Below, piece by piece: positions 9,401 through 16,124 of a stretch of DNA of 64,000 bases; position 1 is the stretch's first letter, and each line of letters opens with the position of its first letter. Made by a program: the position numbers and the translations under genes. The notes beneath the pieces were generated by a model, which searched no databases, had not been told where the DNA came from, and was given only the letters and a program-made list of their open reading frames with translations. The stretch is from Bradyrhizobium cajani (GTDB lineage: Bacteria; Pseudomonadota; Alphaproteobacteria; Rhizobiales; Xanthobacteraceae), in assembly GCF_009759665.1 (NCBI RefSeq), contig NZ_WQNE01000033.1, positions 31,440 to 95,439 on the forward strand, in the 5' to 3' direction.

Positions 9401-9978
9401 TCGGCGGCGCTGGCCATCGCGGTCAGCAGCGCGCGCCCCGTGACGCTCTCCGGATCGCGCGCGGCGTCCAGCAGCACCTTCAGATTGGCGCGCTCCATCA
9501 TGTCGGTCTGGTCGCGCTCGTCGATCACGGCGAAGCGCGCGGGCACGTTGGCCTCGAACGGAAATTGCTGGAGCAGGCGGGTGCACAGCGCATGGATGGT
9601 CTGCACCTTGAGCCCGCCCGGTGTCTCCAGCGCACAGGCGAACAGCTTTCGCGCCTCGCGCCGCAGCTTTGCGCCGGGATGCGGGATGCCGACCGCGCGG
9701 ATCGCGGCATCGAGCCCGGTATCGTCGAGCGTGACCCAATGACCGAGCGTGGTGAACACGCGTTCGGCCATGTTGGCGGCGGCGGCCTTGGTGAAGGTGA
9801 TGCAGAGGATCTTTTCCGGCGGCACCCCCGACAGCAGCAGGCGGATCACGCGCTGCACCAGCACATGGGTCTTGCCTGAGCCGGCATTGGCCGACACGAA
9901 GGCCGACGCAGTCGGATCCGACGCGCGGGCCTGCCGCGCGCGCACCTCGTCGGGGATGGGGCGCGGCAGCTTCACCAT
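6466..9978 (-). CDS. addA: Double-strand break repair helicase-nuclease AddA
   Basis: AddA is the UvrD-type helicase and nuclease subunit of AddAB, the alphaproteobacterial counterpart of RecBCD. From the ATG at 9978 it has 1170 residues. The Walker A loop NAGSGKT is at residues 31-37, the Walker B segment is DEAQDTSP, helicase motif VI lies in LLYVAMTRAADRLVV, and the C-terminal nuclease domain has VLIVDFKTN. A longer reading to 10011 is possible. I chose 9978 because that ATG overlaps the addB stop by 7 bp, giving tight coupling between the two subunits, and because the next residues VKLPRPIPDEV begin the conserved N-terminus. Confidence 0.95.
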   Translation of the reverse strand: MVKLPRPIPDEVRARQARASDPTASAFVSANAGSGKTHVLVQRVIRLLLSGVPPEKILCITFTKAAAANMAERVFTTLGHWVTLDDTGLDAAIRAVGIPHPGAKLRREARKLFACALETPGGLKVQTIHALCTRLLQQFPFEANVPARFAVIDERDQTDMMERANLKVLLDAARDPESVTGRALLTAMASAADVTFKEVVREACLSRDHFMAWTDEAGNAGAAVEQMASVLGVDAGDRIEDVENAILDGPFLPRSRWDDIAFALEDGSKSDNDQAGRLRAAKVFSGSDQVDAYLGVFLTDDKLPRKAVLTRKFCDHNPSVARLFEAEAQRLAELIEKRRAVTVRDRTAALLHIATAAATNYRREKQERGLLDYDDLIDKTLAMLNRVSSGWVHYKLDRGVDHVLIDEAQDTSPRQWDIVAHIISEFTAGEGAREGLNRTVFAVGDEKQSIFSFQGADPHEFDARKRELDRKFTAAGLKFDPVAFTYSFRSGAAILHSVDHVFRDPQIYKSIHSIDIGHPLHNALADAGPSVIELWDLAEADDRQEIEGWRAPFDGVAATSPEVKLARRIQTEIKRLVEIGTLTGHAGERRPLRYGDMLILVRRRGNAFDAVIQALKHANVPVAGADRLKLTEHIGIIDLMNLADALLLPQDDLALAVALKSPLFGLDDDDLFQLAHGRKGSLRRALGEHASTSEKFATALRRLEACEMRAREETPFAFYAWLLGGDGGRARILRRLGHEANDALDEFLELALNYERKAPASLQGFMAWLRSADTEVKRDMEISRDEVRVMTVHGAKGLEASVVFMVDTTSSPADSQRLRLIHVPRGNGGEVVVWAGRKADDPTPVIEARKAMLEETEDEYRRLLYVAMTRAADRLVVGGCMPGNMKTVRKQSWYDLVDTGLAGSGLDKQIIETPLGKVTRFARPEDVAALGTPARSVDQTVTLPDWLRTPAPRETMDDDPVRPSGQSAEEGRRAVRTGESVQSRALALQRGTLVHRLLQSLPDIPTERRREAALGFMTRNASDWPEVDRTALADKVLALISEPRFAAVFAAGSRAEVAIAGRLERPGRTPALVSGQIDRLVVRPDEVLIVDFKTNQAAPRSAAEAPATYVRQLALYRAVLSRLYPQKPVRAVLLWTETLEYMEISAPALDAALASLHLSVSVLDPARGRS

Positions 9979-12900
9979 TCCTCGATCCCCAAACCGCCGG
10001 CCGCCGACCATTCCTTGATCCGGGCGAGATCGTCATAGGCACCGTAGCGGTTCGTCCACATCGGCAGGTTCAGCGAGGTATAGGGTTGATTCTCGTCCTC
10101 GAAGGCGCGGATCAGTGCCTCCAGCTTGGCTCTCGCTTCGGCGGCCGCCGTGTCGGGCGGCTGTGCCGCGTCGCTCGGCCTGACCTTGAGCTCGAGGATG
10201 CGCTCCTCGCCCGGCGGATTGTTGCCGCTGAGGCGGACATAGACGAGCTGGCTCACGGACGTGCCGGCGTCGATATCGGGAAAGCCCCCCTCGCGCAGGA
10301 TCGCGGCTTCCAGCGTGAGCTGCGGCGACAGGCCCATGCGGACCTGCTTGCCGGTCGGCGGCTGCCCGGTCTTGTAGTCGAGGATGGCATAGCTGCCGCC
10401 CTGGCGCCGCTCGATGCGGTCGGCGCGCGCTGAGAGATAGAAAGTGCGCGCATTGTCGAGGGGGATCGAGATCTCGCCGCGGGTCTCCGCGGTGATCGCC
10501 TCGATCACATCGCGCCGCGCCGTCTCCCATTCGCCGAACCAGCGCGCGATGCGCTGGAAGCGCGGCCACCACAGCGCTCGCGCCTCGGGACGCTCCATCA
10601 GCGGCGCAAAATACTTTTCGCCGATCGCGCGCAGGACGCGCGCGGGATCGTCGGGCAGATGCGTCGCATAGGTCTCAGTGAATTCACCGAGCGCATCATG
10701 GATCGCCGAGCCGCGATCGGCGGCCGAGAGCGGCATGTCGACGGGATCGAGCGCATCGAGCCGCAAAATATGTTTGGCGTAGATCGTGTAGGGATCGCGC
10801 AGCCAGTCCTCGATCGCGGTGACGGACATCTTGAGCGGCCGCGTCGCGCGCGGCGGCCGCGGCTCCGGCTGCTTGATCGGCCTGACTTCGTCGGGCTGGT
10901 CCAGCGCGCCGGCGAACTGCACGTATTTCTCGCCGGCGCGCTTTGCGGCCTTCCAGTGATCGTCGCCAGCAACAGCCTCCAACCGGTGCAGGAAACGCGA
11001 AGCCACCGCTGGCGCGCCGCCGGCTTTGGCGGAATGGGTGAGGATGACCTCGCCGCCGCCGAGCAGTTGCGCGAAGTCGTGCGCGGAGAGGCCGATGCGG
11101 CGTTCCGGCAGATCGAGGCCGAGTTCGTGCCGCATCGGCCGGCTGAGCCAGGGATCGATGCGCGGCGCCGGCGGCCAGACGCCCTCGATCAAGCCGCCGA
11201 CAATGATACGGTCGGCCTGCATCAGGCGCGATTCCAGCGGGCCGTAGATCTGGAGCCGTGCACCGGGCTTGTCCGGCCGGCGTACCGCGCGATCGCTGAA
11301 CGCGGTCTGGAAGACGTCGGGATAGTCGGGCAGCGGCACCATCAATCCGCTGGTCGTGCCGCCGCGCAGGAGGTCATCGAAGGCGCTGGCGAGTGCGAGG
11401 CCTTCGCGTTCCTCGAAGGCGAGCGAGATACCCTGCTCGTCGCGCGACAGCTCGATCATGGTCTCGCGATGCCGGTGCGCGAGCTCGGCAAAGTCATAAG
11501 GCTTTGAAGAGGCCAGGCTCTCGATCGGCGCCAAGGCTTGTCGCAAGGCATCGATCAGCGCCTGGATGCGATCGAGATCCTCAGCCTTCAGGCGCGCGCG
11601 TGGCTCGGCCTTATGGAGCGCCGAGACCTCGTTGCGCCACAGCTTCGCCAGCTCCTCGCGAAAGCGATTGAATTCGCGCAAGAGGCCGGCCGTGCCTGCG
11701 GGTGGACGTGTGCCGCGCAAGACCGCGAGCTCGAGTCCCTCGATCGCCGCCTTCCATGCGCCAGGCGGCCGGCCGAGCCGGCACAGCGGGTGTTTCAGCA
11801 TCGCCAAGAGCGTCGGCGGTTCCAGGCCCTTGGTCGCAGCCTCGGCGGCGAGGCGCGCAAAGACGCCGGCAGAGGTTTCCATCAGGACGTCGCCGCCGGA
11901 ATCGTCGAACGCGAGATCCCATCGGGTCAGCGCAGCCATCACCCGCCGCGCCAGCGCGCGGTCCGGCGTCACCAGCGCCGCCGACTTGTCGAGATGCCGC
12001 GCTTCGCGCATCGCAATGGCGATCGCGAGCGCTTCCATTTCGGGGTTGGGGGCTTCGACGACGGCGAGATTGTTCATGCCGCCCGCGATCTTCGCGGCGA
12101 CATCCGGCTGCTTCAGACGGTCGTACCAAACTTCCGTCTTGGCCGAGGGCCGCATCGATTCGGACGCGAGCAGATCGCGACCGCCTCCCGCCGGCGGCTG
12201 GAGGATGTCGACGTCGCTGCGCTTGATGCCAAAGCGATCCAGCAGCGCATGCATGGCATATTGCGGATGGTTCGATGCCGGATGCTCTACGAATTTGCCG
12301 AGCGAATCGCGGACGCCGCCGATCGTGCGCCAGGCGTCCTCGTCGAGATCGGTGTCGAGCCCCGGCAGCACGACGGCGCCATGCGGCAGCGCGGCGACAG
12401 CATGGAGGAATTTTGCGGTGGCCGGCATCGAGCCGGTCGAGCCGGCCGCGATCACCGGGCCGTGGGGGTGCGCGGTCAGGCGCCTGGCTTCCGCCGCGAT
12501 CAGGAGATCGCGCCGTGCCGCGGGCTCGATCCGGTTGATCTCGGCGAGATGGCCCGGCCAGGCGATGCGGGCGATGCGCAGGAATTCGAGCGAGTGCTGC
12601 CAGTAGCGGTCGAGCTGGTCCGGCACGAGCCCATCGAGCGCGCTCCAGTCGACACCGCGCGTGACCATGTCGTCGATCAGGCGGGCGAGATCGGAAGCCA
12701 GGGCCAGCGTCGAAGCGGGGCCGCCGACCACCAGCGGGGACAGCACCGGGCCCTTGGCCCAGGCGGCGACGAGCTGCGCCAGCGTCAGCCGCCGTTCGAG
12801 CTCGCCGAGCCGTGGCGGAATGTCGAGCGGCGTTGCGCCGGAGAACTGCTCACCCTCGTCGGCGAAGGCGAGCTCATCCTCGTCGATGTCGCCGAGCGCG

Positions 12901-13118
12901 ACGATGCGCGGCAGCACCACCGCATCCGCCTGCATCTCATCGAGGAAAATCTCGCGAACCATGCGCATCGCGCGTCGGGTCGGCAGGTACAGCGTCGCGT
13001 CCGCAAGCCGCGCCGGTTCCTTGCGCGCCTCGAACCCGTCGACGAGCCGGCCATCGAGCAGGCTCGAGACCACCGTGCGCAGGAACGGAACTGAGATCGG
13101 AACGCTGAAAACGCGCAT
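9972..13118 (-). CDS. addB: Double-strand break repair protein AddB, alphaproteobacterial type
   Basis: A 1048-residue partner of AddA. The C-terminal RecB-family nuclease domain is visible (AILDYKTGQ, after ADRIERR). The N-terminal region has the helicase-like fold but no Walker A lysine motif, consistent with AddB acting as nuclease and Chi-recognition scaffold instead of as a motor. The iron-sulfur cysteines of Bacillus AddB are not evident, as expected for the alphaproteobacterial branch. The stop overlaps the addA start. A repeat-rich 243-bp gap separates it from the murU-like gene upstream. Confidence 0.93.
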   Translation of the reverse strand: MRVFSVPISVPFLRTVVSSLLDGRLVDGFEARKEPARLADATLYLPTRRAMRMVREIFLDEMQADAVVLPRIVALGDIDEDELAFADEGEQFSGATPLDIPPRLGELERRLTLAQLVAAWAKGPVLSPLVVGGPASTLALASDLARLIDDMVTRGVDWSALDGLVPDQLDRYWQHSLEFLRIARIAWPGHLAEINRIEPAARRDLLIAAEARRLTAHPHGPVIAAGSTGSMPATAKFLHAVAALPHGAVVLPGLDTDLDEDAWRTIGGVRDSLGKFVEHPASNHPQYAMHALLDRFGIKRSDVDILQPPAGGGRDLLASESMRPSAKTEVWYDRLKQPDVAAKIAGGMNNLAVVEAPNPEMEALAIAIAMREARHLDKSAALVTPDRALARRVMAALTRWDLAFDDSGGDVLMETSAGVFARLAAEAATKGLEPPTLLAMLKHPLCRLGRPPGAWKAAIEGLELAVLRGTRPPAGTAGLLREFNRFREELAKLWRNEVSALHKAEPRARLKAEDLDRIQALIDALRQALAPIESLASSKPYDFAELAHRHRETMIELSRDEQGISLAFEEREGLALASAFDDLLRGGTTSGLMVPLPDYPDVFQTAFSDRAVRRPDKPGARLQIYGPLESRLMQADRIIVGGLIEGVWPPAPRIDPWLSRPMRHELGLDLPERRIGLSAHDFAQLLGGGEVILTHSAKAGGAPAVASRFLHRLEAVAGDDHWKAAKRAGEKYVQFAGALDQPDEVRPIKQPEPRPPRATRPLKMSVTAIEDWLRDPYTIYAKHILRLDALDPVDMPLSAADRGSAIHDALGEFTETYATHLPDDPARVLRAIGEKYFAPLMERPEARALWWPRFQRIARWFGEWETARRDVIEAITAETRGEISIPLDNARTFYLSARADRIERRQGGSYAILDYKTGQPPTGKQVRMGLSPQLTLEAAILREGGFPDIDAGTSVSQLVYVRLSGNNPPGEERILELKVRPSDAAQPPDTAAAEARAKLEALIRAFEDENQPYTSLNLPMWTNRYGAYDDLARIKEWSAAGGLGIEEW

Positions 13119-13238
13119 GGGCTGCCTGATTCGGGAATCAGGGCAATATAGGCAGGCGGACTCAAATGGTCATGTGGCGGGACGGGGTCTTCCCCGCTGT
13201 TCGTCACCCTACGGCACCGTTCGCCAGGCCGGACAGGT

Positions 13239-13341
13239 GTCATCATCCGCGAAGGCGGATGATCCAGTATTCCAGAGGCGGTCGTTGTCTAACCGAGAGG
13301 CTGCGGCGTACTGGATGCCCCGCCTTCGCGGGGCATGACAC
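13239..13341. repeat. Palindromic intergenic repeat, family B, copy 1
   Basis: A composite palindrome with outer arms CATCATCCGCGAAGGCGG and GCCTTCGCGGGGCATGAC and inner segments GATCCAGTA and TACTGGAT. It fills most of the gap between addB and the murU-like gene. A second copy of the family is at 34805-34922. Confidence 0.7.
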
Positions 13342-13361
13342 CGGTGCGGGTGGCCAAGTCC

Positions 13362-14084
13362 CTACGCCACGCTCTCCAGGAATGCCTCTTCCGCCGCGTG
13401 CACGGCGTCGGGGGTGCCGACATGCATCCAGACACCATCGAGGCGCAGGCCGAACAGGCGCTCCTGCTCGTTGGCGCGGTCGAACATCCTGGTCAGCGAG
13501 AACTCGCCCTTCGGTGCGTCCGCAAAGATCGACGGCGACATGATCGCCGCACCCGCATAGACGAACGGAACGACCTCCTTCTCCTTGCGCTTGCGCAAGG
13601 CGCCGTCGGGCGTCATGCCGTAATCGCCGCGGCCGCCATAGCCGATGCTGGTCGCGGTCGGCGCCATCAGGAGCAGGATGTCCATCCGCGCGGGATCGAA
13701 GTTCTCGGCAAGCCGCGCCAGGTTCGAACGCACGCCGTCGATCCACAGCGTGTCGGAATTGACGTGGAAGAACGGCGCGTTGCCGAGCAGCGGCAGTGCC
13801 TTGACCACGCCGCCGCCGGTGCCGAGCACCTGGTCGCGCTCGTCCGAGATGGTCACGTGCGGCCGCTGACGATTGGCGACGTGATCGATGATCTGGTCCG
13901 GCAGATAATGCACGTTGACCACCGCCTCGGCCACGCCGGCTTCGCCGAGCTTGTCGAGCACATGGTCGAGCAGCGGCTGACCGGCCACCGGCACCAGGGG
14001 CTTCGGCATCTTGTCCGTCAACGGACGCATGCGCAGGCCGAATCCTGCGGCGAGCACCATGGCTTTGGTCGGCTTGACGGACAT
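13362..14084 (-). CDS. Nucleotidyltransferase, probable MurNAc-1-phosphate uridylyltransferase (MurU-like)
   Basis: A 240-residue sugar-nucleotidyltransferase with the signature KAMVLAAGFGLRMRPLT followed by MPKPLVPVAGQPLL. It contains the metal-binding VNSDTLW and the product-site segments. Size and sequence fit MurU, which turns MurNAc-1-phosphate into UDP-MurNAc in cell-wall recycling. The context supports this: the anomeric sugar kinase AmgK, which makes MurU's substrate, is two genes upstream as the C-terminal half of a fusion. Other NDP-sugar pyrophosphorylases look similar, so substrate assignment is inference. Confidence 0.8.
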   Translation of the reverse strand: MSVKPTKAMVLAAGFGLRMRPLTDKMPKPLVPVAGQPLLDHVLDKLGEAGVAEAVVNVHYLPDQIIDHVANRQRPHVTISDERDQVLGTGGGVVKALPLLGNAPFFHVNSDTLWIDGVRSNLARLAENFDPARMDILLLMAPTATSIGYGGRGDYGMTPDGALRKRKEKEVVPFVYAGAAIMSPSIFADAPKGEFSLTRMFDRANEQERLFGLRLDGVWMHVGTPDAVHAAEEAFLESVA

Positions 14085-14207
14085 CCTTGCCTTCTCGGAC
14101 CTATTGATTTCGTGTTTGCAGCAATCCTAGCACGGGAGCTGGCCACCCGCACTGCATCTTAACCGCCTTAACCACCCGCCGTGACGTTTGTGCGACGGGT
14201 GTTGCCG

Positions 14208-14579
14208 TCATGCTCCGACAGGTGTGGAACGCGCCTTTTTCTTGTCGCCGGGCTTGAGGAAATTGACGCCGATCTGATCGCCATTGACCCAGGCCAGCTC
14301 GCAGCGTCGGTACGCCAAACCGGTGGACGACAGCAGGAGAAAAAATTCCTTCAGATGGAGACCCTCGACCGAGCCGTCGATGGTCAGCTTGGCGCCGCTC
14401 TCAGAGACGTCCTCCATGGTGCAGTCGCGCCGCCAGGTACCGTCGATCCCCATCATCTGGGCCGGAATCCCGCGTTCGAAAACCACCCGGCTGTTGCCGC
14501 GCTGGTCCGTCTTCACCGCCATCTGCCCTTGCTCCAGCACCGTGATCATCCGGCTGCCTTGCCGCCAGAATACCGACAT
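14208..14579 (-). CDS. PilZ-domain protein, likely c-di-GMP binding
   Basis: A 123-residue single-domain protein. The two c-di-GMP motifs of PilZ are intact: RxxxR as RGNSR at residues 27-31 and DxSxxG as DVSESG at 57-62. It also has the beta-barrel pattern and a closing strand with AWVNGDQIGVNFL. It would act as a cytoplasmic c-di-GMP receptor whose output partner is unknown. It is inserted between the tsaE-amgK fusion (24 bp upstream) and the murU-like gene (123 bp downstream), so it separates two recycling genes in one transcription direction. Confidence 0.8.
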   Translation of the reverse strand: MSVFWRQGSRMITVLEQGQMAVKTDQRGNSRVVFERGIPAQMMGIDGTWRRDCTMEDVSESGAKLTIDGSVEGLHLKEFFLLLSSTGLAYRRCELAWVNGDQIGVNFLKPGDKKKARSTPVGA

Positions 14580-14603
14580 CTTGGCTAACAGCCGGTAAAT
14601 CGG

Positions 14604-16124
14604 TCAGCCTTGAGGGGGTGGGACGTTGGCGAGATACCACTCGCGCAGAGAGCCAAGCGCGGGATGCGCCAGCGAGCGCTGGAGATAGGTCCAGATCCGC
14701 GGCTGGTGGCGAAGGTAGTGCGGCTTGCCATCGCGGCGGTTGAGCCGCGCGAAGGTGCCGAGCAGGCGCGTGTTGCGCTGCGCCGACATGATGGCATAGA
14801 GCTCGGCGAAGCCGGCCGGATCGAAGCTGGCATCGCTGGCCCGGCGCGCCTTGATGTAGCGCGACAGCAGGGTCAGCTCGAGACTTTCGGGCACGTCGAT
14901 GCGGGCGTCCTGGAGCAGCGACACGACGTCGTAGGATTGCGGTCCGAGCACGGTGTCCTGGAAATCGATCACGCCGATGCGCGCGGTGCCGGTGCGATCC
15001 CCGAGCCAGATCAGGTTGGGCGAGTGATAGTCGCGGATGATCCACGTCCGCGGCGACGCCAGCGGCTTCTTGAGTAGCTCGCGCCACATCGCGAAGAATT
15101 CCGCGCGCGTCGCCTCGCTCAGCGGCGCGTTGCGGTCGGGCAGATACCATTCCGGCATCAATCCGATCTCGATCAGGAGCGCGTCGCTATCGAAGACCGG
15201 AATGTCGTAGGTCTGCCCGTCCAGCGGCAGCGTCTCCGGCAGGGTCTTGCCGTGCAGCGCGGCCAGCACATCGGTCGCGGTCTCGTAGCGCTCTGCGATC
15301 GGGCGCGGCGGATCGCCCTCGATCACGCCTTCGCTGCCGAAATCTTCGGTGATCAGGAAACCATGGTCGAGATCGGAATGGTGAATCGCGGGCGCGGAGA
15401 TGCCTTGCGCGCGCAGACCTTCGTCGAGGGCGACGAAGGGTTTGACATTCTCGGCGAGATGCACCGCTGCGCTGTAGGATTTTCCGTCGTACATCGCGGC
15501 GCCGTCGGGCCGCTGCGGAAAGTTCATGAGGATGACGATCTCGTCGTCGCGCATCAGCCGCGCATAGGAGCGCGTCGAGGCATCGCCCGCCATGCGCCTG
15601 CGCGTCGCATCGATATAACCGGCGGCGTCGAGGAATTCGCGCAGTGCCTTCAGCCGTGCGACCTGTGCTGCGCCCTTGCCGTAGCCGGTGATGTCGGCGG
15701 CGCGCGCATTCGAGCCCAGCGCGGGCCGATGCGTCAGCGCGACGTCGATGCGGTCTTGCGGCATCGCCGACGGCGCGCGCTCGGGCCATTCGATCAGGAC
15801 GAGGTTTGCATCGGGGAGCGGCGACAGCCCGATCTCCTCGAGCTCGCTCTCGTCCTCGACGCGATAGAGATCGGCATGCATGACAGGGAAGGGCGGCAGC
15901 TCATAGCCCTGCACCAGCGTGAACGTCGGGCTCGGCACTTCCAGCATCTCGTCGTCGGCGAGATAACGGATCATGGCGCGGGCGGCCGCGGTCTTGCCGG
16001 CGCCGAGATCGCCGGTGAGCGTGATGACGTCGCCGGGGCCGACCAGCAACGCAAGGTCGGCCATCAGCTGCGCGGTGGCTGTCTCGTTGTGGAGCGCGAC
16101 GGAGAATGTGATGGGTTCTGTCAT
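14604..16124 (-). CDS. Bifunctional TsaE (tRNA t6A ATPase) - AmgK-like sugar kinase fusion
   Basis: A 506-residue two-domain protein. Residues 1 to about 150 are TsaE, the small ATPase needed with TsaB and TsaD for t6A37 in tRNA: Walker A GDLGAGKT at 38-45, SPTFTLV, and HADLYRVE. Residues about 155-506 are an APH-fold kinase with catalytic loop RDYHSPN (Asp365) and the DFQD metal motif at 387-390. This fold fits AmgK, which phosphorylates MurNAc or GlcNAc at the anomeric carbon for MurU. The start overlaps the divL stop (ATGA). The fusion is intact, with no sign of a frameshift joining two genes. AmgK specificity is inferred from context. Confidence 0.9.
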   Translation of the reverse strand: MTEPITFSVALHNETATAQLMADLALLVGPGDVITLTGDLGAGKTAAARAMIRYLADDEMLEVPSPTFTLVQGYELPPFPVMHADLYRVEDESELEEIGLSPLPDANLVLIEWPERAPSAMPQDRIDVALTHRPALGSNARAADITGYGKGAAQVARLKALREFLDAAGYIDATRRRMAGDASTRSYARLMRDDEIVILMNFPQRPDGAAMYDGKSYSAAVHLAENVKPFVALDEGLRAQGISAPAIHHSDLDHGFLITEDFGSEGVIEGDPPRPIAERYETATDVLAALHGKTLPETLPLDGQTYDIPVFDSDALLIEIGLMPEWYLPDRNAPLSEATRAEFFAMWRELLKKPLASPRTWIIRDYHSPNLIWLGDRTGTARIGVIDFQDTVLGPQSYDVVSLLQDARIDVPESLELTLLSRYIKARRASDASFDPAGFAELYAIMSAQRNTRLLGTFARLNRRDGKPHYLRHQPRIWTYLQRSLAHPALGSLREWYLANVPPPQG

